Positions 30,816 to 40,492 of a stretch of 44,105 nt of DNA are shown piece after piece. Both the position numbers and the translations under genes were made by a program. Within the stretch, counting starts at the first letter, position 1, and every line of letters starts with the position of its first letter. The notes under the pieces are model-generated. The model saw nothing but the letters and a program-made list of their open reading frames with translations. It ran no database searches and had not been told where the DNA came from. The stretch is from Betaproteobacteria bacterium (GTDB taxonomy: Bacteria > Pseudomonadota > Gammaproteobacteria > Burkholderiales > Thiobacillaceae): positions 1 through 44,105 of the forward strand of contig JAIFLB010000065.1 of NCBI GenBank assembly GCA_020049245.1. The letters run 5' to 3'.

Positions 30816-31609
30816 TGCGGCAATATCTCGATTTGCTCCAGCATGTTCTGGACCATGGTACGAAGAAATCCGACCGCACCGGAACCGGCACGATCTCGGT
30901 GTTCGGCTATCAGATGCGCTTTGATCTTGGTCAGGGTTTCCCGCTGTTGACGACCAAGAAAGTGCATCTGAAATCCATCATTCACGAACTGCTCTGGTTC
31001 CTCAAGGGTGATACCAACATTGCCTACTTGAAGGAAAACGGCGTTTCGATCTGGGACGAATGGGCCGATGCCAACGGCGATCTCGGTCCGATTTACGGCT
31101 ACCAATGGCGGAGCTGGCCAGCCGCCGATGGTCGTCATATCGATCAGATCAGCGAAGTCATCGCGGCGCTGAAACACAATCCGGATTCGCGCCGGATCAT
31201 CGTCTCGGCGTGGAATGTCGGCGAAATCCAGAACATGAAGCTGCCGCCCTGCCATGCGTTTTTCCAGTTCTATGTCGCCGACGGCAAGTTGTCTTGCCAG
31301 CTGTATCAACGCAGCGCCGATATCTTTCTCGGCGTGCCGTTCAATATCGCCAGCTATGCCTTGCTGACGCTGATGATGGCGCAGGCCACCGGACTGAAGC
31401 CCGGCGATTTTGTGCATACCCTGGGCGATGCGCACATCTATCTGAACCATATGGAGCAGGTGAAGCTTCAACTGAGCCGAGATACCCGTGCGTTGCCGAG
31501 CATGCGGTTGAATCCGGCGGTGACCGATCTCTTCGATTTCAAATATGAAGACTTCACGCTGGAAAATTATGATCCGCATCCTGGCATCAAGGCGCCGGTG
31601 GCGGTTTAA
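30815..31609 (+). CDS. thyA: Thymidylate synthase
   Basis: The enzyme methylates dUMP to dTMP with methylene-tetrahydrofolate. The 264-residue protein has the catalytic Cys146 in LPPCHAFFQFYV, the phosphate-binding RTGTGTISVFGYQMRF, SRRIIVSAWN and RSADIFLGVPFNIASYA. The length and numbering match E. coli ThyA. The start overlaps the PilZ gene stop by one base. folA follows after 71 bases, so the folate cycle pair is adjacent. Confidence 0.97.
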   Translation: MRQYLDLLQHVLDHGTKKSDRTGTGTISVFGYQMRFDLGQGFPLLTTKKVHLKSIIHELLWFLKGDTNIAYLKENGVSIWDEWADANGDLGPIYGYQWRSWPAADGRHIDQISEVIAALKHNPDSRRIIVSAWNVGEIQNMKLPPCHAFFQFYVADGKLSCQLYQRSADIFLGVPFNIASYALLTLMMAQATGLKPGDFVHTLGDAHIYLNHMEQVKLQLSRDTRALPSMRLNPAVTDLFDFKYEDFTLENYDPHPGIKAPVAV

Positions 31610-31680
31610 CCTGAACTTCGCATCGCAATGCTGAAACACCGCTTACCCGCAAACGGGTGATCGGTTGGAGGAGAGGGCAA

Positions 31681-32193
31681 GTGCCTACCATCAACGTCAT
31701 CGTCGCCATGGCGCGCAACCGCGTCATCGGCATCAACAACACGCTGCCCTGGCGCTTGCCGGCTGATCTGCAGCACTTCAAGGCGTTGACCATGGGCCAT
31801 CACCTGATCATGGGACGCAAGACCTATGAATCGATTGGCAAGCCCTTGCCCGGACGCATCACCGTGATCGTGACCCGTAACTCGGACTACCACGTTGAAG
31901 GCTGCATCACCGCAGCTTCCATCGATGCTGCAATTGCGGCCTGTGGCGACGATTCAGAGATATTTTTTGTCGGTGGCGCGGAGTTGTATGCCCAGGTGTT
32001 GCCGCGTGCGCAGCGTCTGTACCTCACCGAAATCCAGGCGGATTTTGACGGCGACGCGCACTTTGCCGAGTTTGATCGCGTGCAATGGACTGAAACCGAG
32101 CGGCAAGCCCATGTCAGTCCAGACGGGCTGGGTTATCACTTCGTGACCTATCAGCGGCAAGATGCCCCTAAAACATCGGGTGAAAACGGATAG
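31681..32193 (+). CDS. folA: Dihydrofolate reductase
   Basis: The enzyme reduces dihydrofolate made by ThyA back to tetrahydrofolate with NADPH. The 170-residue protein has VIVAMARNRVIGINNTLPWRLPADL (catalytic Asp about 29), MGRKTYESIGKPLPGR, and FFVGGAELYAQVLPRAQRLYLTEI. The start is GTG at 31681 with GGAGGAGAGG just upstream. A further in-frame GTG at 31657 is rejected. The last 10 residues after the beta-strand FVTYQ are a polar tail. Confidence 0.95.
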   Translation: MPTINVIVAMARNRVIGINNTLPWRLPADLQHFKALTMGHHLIMGRKTYESIGKPLPGRITVIVTRNSDYHVEGCITAASIDAAIAACGDDSEIFFVGGAELYAQVLPRAQRLYLTEIQADFDGDAHFAEFDRVQWTETERQAHVSPDGLGYHFVTYQRQDAPKTSGENG

Positions 32194-32324
32194 ATCCAAT
32201 CTATGGCAGAAGTGCAGGCCGGAAAGATGAGCGTCTCATTTCAGCGTCTCGTGATCGGCCGCGTGAATATTGGGAAGCCTTCCCGCTGGGCGATTCCGGT
32301 TCGGTGAGTCAGGTGTTGCTGGCT

Positions 32325-32915
32325 TCAGCGGCGTCTGAACCAGCCTGTCAAACTGAGTCGTTGCCGCTGCGCCGGGGCGACTTCGTGCCAGAAGCGATCC
32401 GATAAAAACGTGACCAGTGTGCCGCCGGTGGGGGCGATTTCGATCGGGTCGCAATGTTCATCCGGCCAGAAACGGAGTTGGCCGCCATCAGCTGCAGTCC
32501 AGTTTTCATTCAGGTAAATAATGACCGTCAAGGCGCGACGGTCATCGCTTTGAAAGCGGTCCAGATGTCGACGATAGCCAGTACCGGGCGGGTAGGCGGC
32601 GAAGTGGAGCTCAACGTCGAACAGGCCGAGATACAGGCTTTGATTGACCGCGCGGCGCAGGTCTTCGAGCTTTTCCTGTACCGCTTGTATTGCCGGGCCG
32701 GCAACGCTTTCGTCGATCCAGAGCACCTGATCGCCACGGATTTCCGAGCGGACTTCCGCCACACCCTTGCCTACGCCTGCCGCATGAAAAGCACCATTGG
32801 CATGCGCGGCGAGGCATTCATTTCTTAATGCGGCAGTTTCTGTTGCGCTCAGGAAGTCGGGCAGCACACACCAACCGGGATCGGCCAGCGCGGCGGCGAC
32901 CTTGTTTGTCGGCAT
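32325..32915 (-). CDS. 2OG-Fe(II) oxygenase, prolyl-4-hydroxylase/SM-20-like
   Basis: This 196-residue non-haem iron oxygenase has the facial triad in YRRHLDRF (His, Asp) and RFWHEV (His), and the 2OG arginine in RQRLSLTGWFRRR. The core EDLRRAVNQSLYLGLFDVELHFAAYPPG and TVIIYLNENWTAADGGQLRFW matches bacterial SM-20-type hydroxylases. The substrate is unknown; protein hydroxylation (ribosomal or translation factor prolines) is known for relatives. It is unrelated in sequence to the TauD-like enzyme at 4.5 kb. A gap of 131 bases without a visible gene separates it from folA. Confidence 0.85.
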   Translation of the reverse strand: MPTNKVAAALADPGWCVLPDFLSATETAALRNECLAAHANGAFHAAGVGKGVAEVRSEIRGDQVLWIDESVAGPAIQAVQEKLEDLRRAVNQSLYLGLFDVELHFAAYPPGTGYRRHLDRFQSDDRRALTVIIYLNENWTAADGGQLRFWPDEHCDPIEIAPTGGTLVTFLSDRFWHEVAPAQRQRLSLTGWFRRR

Positions 32916-32922
32916 GCCGGTT

Positions 32923-34374
32923 TCAGTATTTCGTCCGCACGCGCCAGGTCAGTGTGGTTTTGCCTTCGGCGGGCACGGGCACATTCCAGATCGCGGTGTG
33001 CGCCGAATCTTTTGTGTGGGCATGGCTTTCATGAATCATTTGCCAATCACCCGGCATTGGCTCAACTACCTTGGCAACGATCGGTTCGCTTTTTGCGTTG
33101 CGGATTTCCATGGCATAAGCGGTCTCGATGACTCCGCCACGGGCATTGAAGCCGGCGGGGATCTTCTGAAAATCGGTTTGCTTTTTATCGGCGGTAATGT
33201 CGAACGCTTCGCCCAGTTTGAGCTTGATGGTTTCGCCCTTGGCGGTGTGGTCGATGCGGTCTTCGCCGATGAATTGCGCCCGTCCGGCGCTATCTTTCTT
33301 GTAGACGCGAACGATGCCCTTCGGCAAGGGAACGCCAAGGTTGTCGCCTGAGTTGCTGAATTCCATGAACACGCTCGGTTTCAACTTGCGGCCAAGGTCG
33401 CCAGACTGGCTGCTGTAGTACCAGTTGTCGCCCTGAAAGCGGAATTCCTTCTCGGTTTTTACCTTTTGCGCCGAGAGCAGGGCGACTTGCTTGGTTTGCT
33501 TGTCGAGTAGCGTAGTCAGGCGGTCGAGCGTGTAGAGATGATATTCAAACAAGTTTTCTTCCTGCATCTGGGGTGCTGCATCGGCCATCGCCATGGCCTT
33601 CATCATCACCGGCATGCGGCCGCGTTCCGGCTGGGCACGGTTGACTTCGCCGGCCACCAGTTGCAAGCGTGCATTCGGGTAAGCGGTGCCGCTGGTATTG
33701 GTCAGCGTGACCCAGCCATTCAGGTCGATGCTGTTTTCCTGCGCGGATAGCTCGGCTACGTAATCCGCCTTCCAGGTCAGGCCGCCAGTGAGGTAGCTCA
33801 ATTCCATGCCGGTTTCGACCTGGGTGTTGGTATTTAGAAAGCCGGTAGCGGGAACATCGGTGTTGAACAGCATGGAAAGTGTGGGTTGGTCTCGCAGCGA
33901 ACTGGGGATGCTGCCAAACCCGATGCGGCCCGGGATGCCGGTTTCAACCCGATCCTTGAACTGTAGAACGACGCCATCGTTTGCTGCTACCACCATGGCT
34001 TGTTCGACGAACTCAACGCCCGTGATTGGTTGGGTGCGGATGACACGGACCGATTCCCCGACTGATTTTTCCAGCAGTTTTTGCGGGGTCAGCAGGTCAA
34101 AGTCGAAGTTCTGTTCCAGCAAGGTCAGTTTGCGGCCGTCGGTCGAACGCAGGAGCGCGGTTTCAGACTGCAGCTGAGCTGAAACGCCGCGCCAGGCGAG
34201 CAGGTTTTCACCATTCTGGACGCGGATTTTGCGGGCATCCTTGATCAGGGCGAGGTCGCCGTTGTAGATGGTGACGGCGAGCGCGGTTTGATCCGCTGCA
34301 GTGCTGGTCCGTTCATCCAGTGCGAGAACAGGGCTGGCGGCAAGCATTGCGAGTACGAGCAGGGTGAGTTTCAT
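32923..34374 (-). CDS. Secreted DUF4139-domain protein
   Basis: The 483-residue protein starts with a clear signal peptide (KLTLLVLAMLAASPVLA, cleavage after about residue 18). It continues with a beta-rich domain, VTIYNGDLALIKDARKIRV, and the DUF4139 core (LSYLTGGLTWKADYVAEL, LNGWVTLTNTSGTAYPNARLQLVAGEVN). It ends with a WNVPVPAEGKTTLTWRVRTKY strand. It is periplasmic or surface exposed, function unknown. Its start overlaps the 6-phosphogluconolactonase gene stop as ATGA, an odd pairing of an exported protein with a sugar-phosphate enzyme. Confidence 0.87.
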   Translation of the reverse strand: MKLTLLVLAMLAASPVLALDERTSTAADQTALAVTIYNGDLALIKDARKIRVQNGENLLAWRGVSAQLQSETALLRSTDGRKLTLLEQNFDFDLLTPQKLLEKSVGESVRVIRTQPITGVEFVEQAMVVAANDGVVLQFKDRVETGIPGRIGFGSIPSSLRDQPTLSMLFNTDVPATGFLNTNTQVETGMELSYLTGGLTWKADYVAELSAQENSIDLNGWVTLTNTSGTAYPNARLQLVAGEVNRAQPERGRMPVMMKAMAMADAAPQMQEENLFEYHLYTLDRLTTLLDKQTKQVALLSAQKVKTEKEFRFQGDNWYYSSQSGDLGRKLKPSVFMEFSNSGDNLGVPLPKGIVRVYKKDSAGRAQFIGEDRIDHTAKGETIKLKLGEAFDITADKKQTDFQKIPAGFNARGGVIETAYAMEIRNAKSEPIVAKVVEPMPGDWQMIHESHAHTKDSAHTAIWNVPVPAEGKTTLTWRVRTKY

Positions 34375-35105
34375 TCAGGTTCTCCAGGCGGACAGGCGTC
34401 CGTATCAATCAGTAAATCAACACCGGCATCCGGATGAAGGGCCGCTGCGGGAATCTTTGCGCCCTGTCGCCATGCATTCAGGGCCTCGCGCTTGTCGGCG
34501 CCACGGATAAGAAATAACACACAACGCGTATGGGATAAACGTCGGGCGGAAAGTGTTACGCGTTCAGGCGGCGGCTTGGGTGCGTCGAATACCGGCAGCG
34601 CATCGGGAAAGTCTGCTGCTGAGCCGATGTTGTTTCCAGGAAACAGGCTGGCGGTATGACCATCCTGGCCGAGGCCGAGCAACACCAGATCGAAGGCGCC
34701 CTGGCCTTGAAGTTGTTCCGCATAAAGCTTTGCAGCTATTTCCGGGCCAGACTCGGCGGGAATGATATGGATGTTGGCGGCGGGAATGTTGATCCGATCC
34801 AGCCAGGCCGCCGACGCCATCCGGCTGTTGCGTTGCGGATCATCCTGCGGCAGACAGCGTTCGTCACCAAACCAGATCTGCCAGCGCGACCAATCGTGAT
34901 GCTGTTCAGCCAGGGCGCGATAAAGTTTATCCGGCGTGCCACCGCCGGCCAGCACGAGATGGAAGATTCCCCTTGCGGCCAGCGCCGATGCCGCCGCCTG
35001 ATTGACCCAGGAAACTGCTGTCGCCAGCCAGTTCGAAGCATCGACGACATGCCAGCGTAGTCGCGATGAATGGGTCGAAATCGGGTCCGGCAGGCTGATG
35101 CGCAT
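34371..35105 (-). CDS. pgl: 6-phosphogluconolactonase
   Basis: The enzyme hydrolyses 6-phosphogluconolactone in the oxidative pentose phosphate pathway. The 244-residue protein has LVLAGGGTPDKLYRAL, WFGDERCLPQDDPQRNSRMA, LVLLGLGQDGHTASLFPG and FLIRGADKREAL, diagnostic of the DevB/Pgl family. No zwf or edd is nearby in the window. It is divergent from the exonuclease gene, with 69 bases between the starts. Confidence 0.94.
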   Translation of the reverse strand: MRISLPDPISTHSSRLRWHVVDASNWLATAVSWVNQAAASALAARGIFHLVLAGGGTPDKLYRALAEQHHDWSRWQIWFGDERCLPQDDPQRNSRMASAAWLDRINIPAANIHIIPAESGPEIAAKLYAEQLQGQGAFDLVLLGLGQDGHTASLFPGNNIGSAADFPDALPVFDAPKPPPERVTLSARRLSHTRCVLFLIRGADKREALNAWRQGAKIPAAALHPDAGVDLLIDTDACPPGEPE

Positions 35106-35174
35106 CGGTTCAGTGGGGGAAAGCAGATAAAATCAGCCGAATTTTAGCTGCTTCTGACGCGAATCCCGCCCGCC

Positions 35175-35954
35175 ATGACCCCTGTTCTGATTTTTGATAT
35201 CGAAACCATCCCGGATATCGACGGCCTGCGCCGTCTTCACAATGTTGGCCCGGAGGCCAGCGATCACGAGGTGGCCGAGATGGGGATGCTGATGCGTCGC
35301 CAGCAAACCGGCGGCTCCGACTTTCTGCCGCACTATCTTCAGCGAGTGGTGACTATTTCCTGCGTGCTGCGGACCGAAAAGACCTTCAAGGTCTGGTCTC
35401 TTGCGCATCCGGAAACCAGCGAGGCGGAGATGCTGCAACGCTTCTTCGATGGCATCGAAAAGTACACGCCTCAGATTGTGTCCTGGAATGGTGGCGGTTT
35501 CGATCTGCCGGTGTTGCATTACCGTTCCATGCTGCACGGCGTCAGCGCGCCGCGATATTGGGATTGGGGCGATGATGATCGCGATTTCAAATACAACAAT
35601 TATCTGAACCGTTATCACACCCGCCATCTTGATCTGATGGATGTGCTGGCGATGTTCCAGGGCCGCGCCAATGCGCCGCTGGATGCGCTGGCCAAGCTGT
35701 ATGGCTTTCCCGGCAAGCTGGGCATGGATGGCAGTGCGGTGTGGGATGCGTTCCAGCGTGGCGAACATGCTGCCATCCGCGATTATTGCGAGACCGATGT
35801 GGTGAATACCTATCTGGTCTTTCTGCGCTTCCAGAAGATGCGTGGCGTGCTGACGGCAGCGCAATATGACGATGAAATTGCCGTCGTGCGCACATCGCTG
35901 GAGGAAATCGGCGCTGATCACTGGTTCGAGTTTCTCGAGGCATGGCCGGCATGA
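35175..35954 (+). CDS. Predicted 3'-5' exonuclease, DNA polymerase B exonuclease-like
   Basis: The 259-residue protein has a DEDD-type exonuclease core: FDIETIPDIDGL (first Asp/Glu pair), VSWNGGGFDLPVLHYRSM (ExoII), HLDLMDVL and YCETDVVNTYLVFLRF (ExoIII with Tyr/Asp). It matches the PolB-related exonuclease family (DNA_pol_B_exo2) of stand-alone proteins. Its role in repair or RNA processing is unknown. It overlaps rlmD by ATGA. Confidence 0.88.
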   Translation: MTPVLIFDIETIPDIDGLRRLHNVGPEASDHEVAEMGMLMRRQQTGGSDFLPHYLQRVVTISCVLRTEKTFKVWSLAHPETSEAEMLQRFFDGIEKYTPQIVSWNGGGFDLPVLHYRSMLHGVSAPRYWDWGDDDRDFKYNNYLNRYHTRHLDLMDVLAMFQGRANAPLDALAKLYGFPGKLGMDGSAVWDAFQRGEHAAIRDYCETDVVNTYLVFLRFQKMRGVLTAAQYDDEIAVVRTSLEEIGADHWFEFLEAWPA

Positions 35955-37318
35955 GCGAGACGGATTCCGCCAGGCAGGCGGCTAAAGTGGCAGCCAGGGC
36001 GGCCGCCTTGCTACCACTGCGTATCGAGTCGCTTGACCATGAAGGCAAGGGCATCGGCCGCCGCGAGGGTAAGACGATTTTTGTCGATGGCGCGTTGACC
36101 GGTGAATTGGTGATTGCCTCCAGCTATCGCAAGAAGCCGGAATTCGAACAAGCCCAAGCAATCGAGATCATCAAGGCGAGCCCATACCGGGTGACGCCAA
36201 AATGTGCCTGGTTCGGCATTTGCGGTGGTTGCACGCATCAGCATCTGGACGAGGCGGCGCAAGTCGCAGCCAAGCAGCGGGTGCTGGAAGATTGTTTCAA
36301 GCATATCGGCAAGGTGCAGCCGGAAACCATGCTGTCGCCGATCCATGGCCCGACCTGGGGTTACCGCACGCGGGCGCGACTTTCTGTACGTTATGTGCCG
36401 AAAAAGGGCGGCGTCCTGGTCGGCTTCCATGAACGGCGCAGCAGCTATGTCGCCGATATGACCAGTTGCGAGGTCTTGCTGCCGCAGATTTCAGCCTTGT
36501 TGCCCAGGTTGCGCGAGTTGGTGGCAAGTCTGTCGATTCGGGATCGTCTGCCGCAAATTGAACTGGCGGCCGGCGAGGCGTTATCGGTTTTGGTGTTGCG
36601 CATCATGGAGCCGTTGACGTCGGACGACGAAACGAAACTACGTGAATTCGCTGATCACCATGGCATTCAATTCTGGCTGCAACCGAAGGGGCCGGAAACC
36701 GCGTATCCGTTCCATCCGCTGGATGTGAGCGAACTGTCCTATTCATTGCCCGAATTCAATCTGGAAATGCCGTTTCGTCCGACCGAGTTCACCCAGGTCA
36801 ATCACGGCATCAACCGCATGCTGATCCGGCGCGCGATGCGCTTACTGGAGGTGCGGCCGGGAGAACGGATTGCCGATTTCTTCTGCGGACTGGGCAATTT
36901 CAGTTTGCCCATCGCCCGGCGCGGCGCGCATGTGGTCGGTATTGAAGGCAGCCAGGCTCTGGTCACGCGCGCGATGGAGAATGCGGCGCGCAATGGCTTG
37001 GCCGAGCGAAGCGAATTCCATGTCGCGAATCTGTTCGAGATGACGTCGGAAAGCTATGCGGCGTTGGGCAGGTTTGACAAATTGCTGATCGATCCGCCCC
37101 GCGACGGTGCCATCGAGTTGGTTAAATCATTGCCGGATGCCGGTGTCGCGGGGGAATTGCCCGCGCGCATCGTCTATGTCTCCTGCAATCCAGCCACCCT
37201 GGCGCGCGATGCGGCGGTGCTGGTGCATCAGAAGGGTTATCAACTGAAAGCGGCTGGCGTCGCCAACATGTTTCCGCATACGGCGCACGTGGAGAGCATC
37301 GCGTGGTTTGAACGATAG
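35951..37318 (+). CDS. rlmD: 23S rRNA (uracil1939-C5)-methyltransferase
   Basis: This SAM-dependent methyltransferase makes m5U1939. The 455-residue protein has an N-terminal TRAM domain (about 15-75), the [4Fe-4S] cysteines in KCAWFGICGGCTH and MTSCEVLLPQ, the SAM motif ADFFCGLGNFSLPIA, LLIDPPRDGA and the catalytic cysteine in VSCNPATLARD. The ATG at 35951 is preferred. It overlaps the upstream stop as ATGA and has GAGG 10 bases upstream, whereas the ATG at 35942 sits only 1 base after that GAGG. Confidence 0.95.
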   Translation: MSETDSARQAAKVAARAAALLPLRIESLDHEGKGIGRREGKTIFVDGALTGELVIASSYRKKPEFEQAQAIEIIKASPYRVTPKCAWFGICGGCTHQHLDEAAQVAAKQRVLEDCFKHIGKVQPETMLSPIHGPTWGYRTRARLSVRYVPKKGGVLVGFHERRSSYVADMTSCEVLLPQISALLPRLRELVASLSIRDRLPQIELAAGEALSVLVLRIMEPLTSDDETKLREFADHHGIQFWLQPKGPETAYPFHPLDVSELSYSLPEFNLEMPFRPTEFTQVNHGINRMLIRRAMRLLEVRPGERIADFFCGLGNFSLPIARRGAHVVGIEGSQALVTRAMENAARNGLAERSEFHVANLFEMTSESYAALGRFDKLLIDPPRDGAIELVKSLPDAGVAGELPARIVYVSCNPATLARDAAVLVHQKGYQLKAAGVANMFPHTAHVESIAWFER

Positions 37319-37374
37319 AACAGCTTGTTTTTGTGCTGTTAAACTGAATTTATTGAAACTCCCGTAATACTCGT

Positions 37375-38646
37375 TTGGATTCCATTCCTTTAGGGGCGCT
37401 ATTCGGCGCCTTGGTTTTGCTGCTGGTTCTGTCGGCGTTTTTTTCCGGTTCCGAAACCAGCATGATGGCGGTGAACCGTTATCGCTTGAAAACGCTGTCA
37501 AAGTCAGGCCATCGCGGTGCGCAACTGGCCGAGAAGCTGCTGGCGCAGACCGACAAATTGCTGTCAGCAATCCTGATTGGCAATAATCTGGTCAATTCTG
37601 CCGCCGCAGCGTTGGTTACCGTGATTGTTTTCCGCTTGTTTGGCGAAAGCGAGCTGGCGCTGACCATGGCGACATTGTTGGTCACCTTCCTGATCCTGGT
37701 TTTTTCCGAAGTCACCCCGAAGGTGATTGGCGCTTCCTGGCCAGAGCGGCTATCTCCCATCGTGAGTTATCCGCTGACTTTTCTGGTCAAGTTATTACGG
37801 CCAGTAATCTGGTTCGTGAACCTGTTTGTACAGGCTCAGTTGAAGCTGTTCCGGCTCAATCCCAGCGCAGCCTCGGAGCGCAGCATGGGAGTGGAGGAGT
37901 TGCGGACCGTGCTGGCTGAATCGGGTGCCTTGTTGCCAAGCCAGCATCACAGCATTCTGACCAATTTGTTTGAGTTGGAAGAAGTGACGGTTGATGATGC
38001 GATGCTGCCACGTAGCCAGATCGAGGCGATTGACCTTGAGGCGGAATCCGAAGAAATCCTGCATCAGCTGAGTACCAGTCATCATGCGCGTCTGCTGGTG
38101 TATGAAGGCGACCCGAATAATGTCATTGGCATCCTGCATGTGCGCCGTGCGTTGGCTCGCTTGCAGGAAGAGGCATTCGATATCGATGTTTTTCGGACCT
38201 GGCTGCGGGAGCCTTATTACATTCCTTCCGGTACCTCGCTGTATATCCAACTCACTCAGTTTCAAGTCACGCGCCATTCGCTTGGCCTTGTTGTGGATGA
38301 ATACGGGGAGCTGTTGGGGCTCATTACCGTGGTCGATATTCTGGAAGAAATCGTTGGCGAATTTACCGCAGTGATGCCTGGCGACCATGGCGCCAACAAA
38401 CGGCAGCCGGATGGCACTTTTCTGGTTGATGGCGCGACATCTTTGCGGGAACTGAATCGCAAGCTGAAGATGCAGTTACCTCTCGATGGCCCACGGACGC
38501 TGAATGGTTTGTTGCTCGAACATCTGGAGGCGATGCCGGAAGCAGGGGTTAGTGTGATGATCGCCGGCTACCCGGTCGAAGTCCTGCAGGTTCAGGATCG
38601 CATGGTGAAGACAGCAAAAGTCGGTCCGCGCCGCGCCCAGCAATGA
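37375..38646 (+). CDS. CorB/CorC-type (CNNM, DUF21-CBS) transporter protein
   Basis: The 423-residue protein has an N-terminal DUF21 membrane domain (about 1-185, with SAFFSGSETSMMAVNRYRL and FSEVTPKVIGASWPE). A CBS-domain pair (about 200-330) and a C-terminal transporter-associated CorC/HlyC domain (about 345-415) follow. Homologues are linked to Mg2+ or Co2+ efflux. The start is TTG at 37375, because it gives the family's N-terminus (IPLGALFGALVLL). No good ribosome site is visible and no ATG is suitably placed. The gap to pilB is 103 bases. Confidence 0.88.
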   Translation: MDSIPLGALFGALVLLLVLSAFFSGSETSMMAVNRYRLKTLSKSGHRGAQLAEKLLAQTDKLLSAILIGNNLVNSAAAALVTVIVFRLFGESELALTMATLLVTFLILVFSEVTPKVIGASWPERLSPIVSYPLTFLVKLLRPVIWFVNLFVQAQLKLFRLNPSAASERSMGVEELRTVLAESGALLPSQHHSILTNLFELEEVTVDDAMLPRSQIEAIDLEAESEEILHQLSTSHHARLLVYEGDPNNVIGILHVRRALARLQEEAFDIDVFRTWLREPYYIPSGTSLYIQLTQFQVTRHSLGLVVDEYGELLGLITVVDILEEIVGEFTAVMPGDHGANKRQPDGTFLVDGATSLRELNRKLKMQLPLDGPRTLNGLLLEHLEAMPEAGVSVMIAGYPVEVLQVQDRMVKTAKVGPRRAQQ

Positions 38647-38749
38647 ATTCGGGCAAGGTTGCCATGATGTCGAGTTTCTTTACATTTTGTAGGGCGGGGG
38701 GCAATATCGCCAAACGAATTGCCGCTTATTCAAAGGAGAGTGGGGAGTC

Positions 38750-40471
38750 ATGGTTGCAGTAACCGTTGGCGCCAATCTGACAGGCCTTTGCCGGGCTATG
38801 GTGACCCAGGGGCTGCTATCCCCGGAGGAAGGCGAGAGCCTGCAGAACCAGTCGCGTGGTTCTGGAGAAGCTTTTATTGCCAGTTTGTTGCGCACCCGAC
38901 GTTTCCGTGCCGATCAAATCGCTGCTTTCGCTTCGGTAACCTTTGGCTTGCCGTTTTTCAATCTCGACGCGCTTGATCCGAATGTTATCCCCAAGGGTTC
39001 GGTTGATCCGAAACTGTTGACCAAGCATCGTGTATTGCCGATTACGCTGCGTGGCAATCGTTTGTTTGTTGCGCTCTCTGATCCGAGCAACCTGAAAGCG
39101 CTTGACGATATCAAGTTTCAGACCAGCCTCGCTGCCGAGCCGGTCGTCGTCGAGGACGACAAGCTGGGCCACTGGCTGGAGACCTACGGAGAGGTCACCG
39201 AGGACAGTATCCTCAAAACCATTGAAACCGAGGATTTGAACCTTGAGTTCAGCGATGATGAGGCACAGAACGCTGTCGATACCGCAGCAGCCGTCGATAT
39301 CGACGACGCACCGGTAGTCAAGTACCTGCAAAAAATGCTGCTTGATGCGATCAATAGCGGCGCCTCAGATATCCACTTCGAACCTTATGAAAAGAACTAT
39401 CGCATCCGCTATCGGATGGACGGCATTCTGTATGAAGTTGCGCAACCGCCACTTGCGATCAAGGACAAGATCGCGTCTCGTATCAAAGTCATTTCCAAAC
39501 TGGATATCTCGGAAAAACGGGTTCCACAAGATGGGCGCATGAAGCTGGTTTTGTCGCGCAACAAATCGGTGGACTTCCGGGTTTCCACCTTGCCCACTAT
39601 TTATGGCGAAAAAATCGTCATGCGTATTCTTGATTCAACCTCTGCCACGATGGGGATCGAGAAGCTGGGCTACGAGCCTGACCAGCTCAAGTTACTGGTC
39701 GATGCAGTACAACGCCCCTATGGCATGGTGCTGGTGACCGGCCCGACCGGTTCCGGCAAGACCGTTTCGCTTTACGCCTGCCTGAATATCCTGAACAAGC
39801 CCGATGTGAATATTGCTACAGTCGAAGATCCGGTTGAAATCCAGTTGCCTGGTATCAATCAGGTCAACGTCAACGAGAAAGCCGGTCTCGATTTTGCCGC
39901 AGCCATGAAGGCTTTCCTGCGCCAGGATCCGGACATCATCATGGTTGGCGAGATCCGCGACCACGAAACCGGTGATATCGCGATCAAGGCTGCCCAAACG
40001 GGTCACATGGTGTTATCGACCTTGCATACAAACGATGCGCCGGCAACACTGACGCGTCTGATCAACATGGGAATTCCCAGTTATAACGTGGCGGCTTCCG
40101 TGCAATTGATCACGGCGCAGCGTCTGGGGCGCAAGCTTTGCAATAACTGCAAGAAGCCGATTGAAATTCCGCCTGAGGCTTTGCTTAATGCCGGTTTTTC
40201 GGAGATGGATCTGGATGGTTCCTGGCAACCTTACGGTGCGGTTGGTTGCGATAGCTGCAAACAAACCGGTTACAAGGGGCGAGTTGGAATCTATCAAGTC
40301 ATGCCGATCAGTGAAGAAATCAATCGCATTATTTTGAAGAATGGCACGGCTGTAGACATCGAACAACAAGCCAAGCGGGATGGTGTGCTCAACCTCCGCG
40401 AAGCGGGTTTGCTCAAAGTAAAACAAGGCCTGACGACCCTCGAAGAGGTGTTGGCGGTGACCAACGTATAA
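38750..40471 (+). CDS. pilB: Type IV pilus extension ATPase PilB
   Basis: This is the hexameric motor that polymerises pilin. The 573-residue protein has an N-terminal MshEN/GspE-N domain (about 10-150), the Walker A GPTGSGKT at 331-338, an Asp box, Walker B and His box (RQDPDIIMVGEIRD, ALTGHMVLSTLHTND-like AQTGHMVLSTLHTND), and the tetracysteine zinc motif CNNC and CDSC near 465-500. AAAGGAG and GGGGAG precede the ATG. It is the first gene of the pilBCD operon. Confidence 0.96.
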   Translation: MVAVTVGANLTGLCRAMVTQGLLSPEEGESLQNQSRGSGEAFIASLLRTRRFRADQIAAFASVTFGLPFFNLDALDPNVIPKGSVDPKLLTKHRVLPITLRGNRLFVALSDPSNLKALDDIKFQTSLAAEPVVVEDDKLGHWLETYGEVTEDSILKTIETEDLNLEFSDDEAQNAVDTAAAVDIDDAPVVKYLQKMLLDAINSGASDIHFEPYEKNYRIRYRMDGILYEVAQPPLAIKDKIASRIKVISKLDISEKRVPQDGRMKLVLSRNKSVDFRVSTLPTIYGEKIVMRILDSTSATMGIEKLGYEPDQLKLLVDAVQRPYGMVLVTGPTGSGKTVSLYACLNILNKPDVNIATVEDPVEIQLPGINQVNVNEKAGLDFAAAMKAFLRQDPDIIMVGEIRDHETGDIAIKAAQTGHMVLSTLHTNDAPATLTRLINMGIPSYNVAASVQLITAQRLGRKLCNNCKKPIEIPPEALLNAGFSEMDLDGSWQPYGAVGCDSCKQTGYKGRVGIYQVMPISEEINRIILKNGTAVDIEQQAKRDGVLNLREAGLLKVKQGLTTLEEVLAVTNV

Positions 40472-40492
40472 CGATCAAGAGGATATAACTCC

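Noticed and set aside
32194..32324. A small gene between folA and the 2OG oxygenase gene
   Set aside because: No frame here has a ribosome site or protein-like composition. The 131 bases appear to be a convergent spacer without a clear terminator.
37319..37340. AACAGC/GCTGTT inverted repeat after rlmD as a terminator
   Set aside because: The stem is only six pairs with a 10-base loop and no T-tract follows it, so it is too weak to call.
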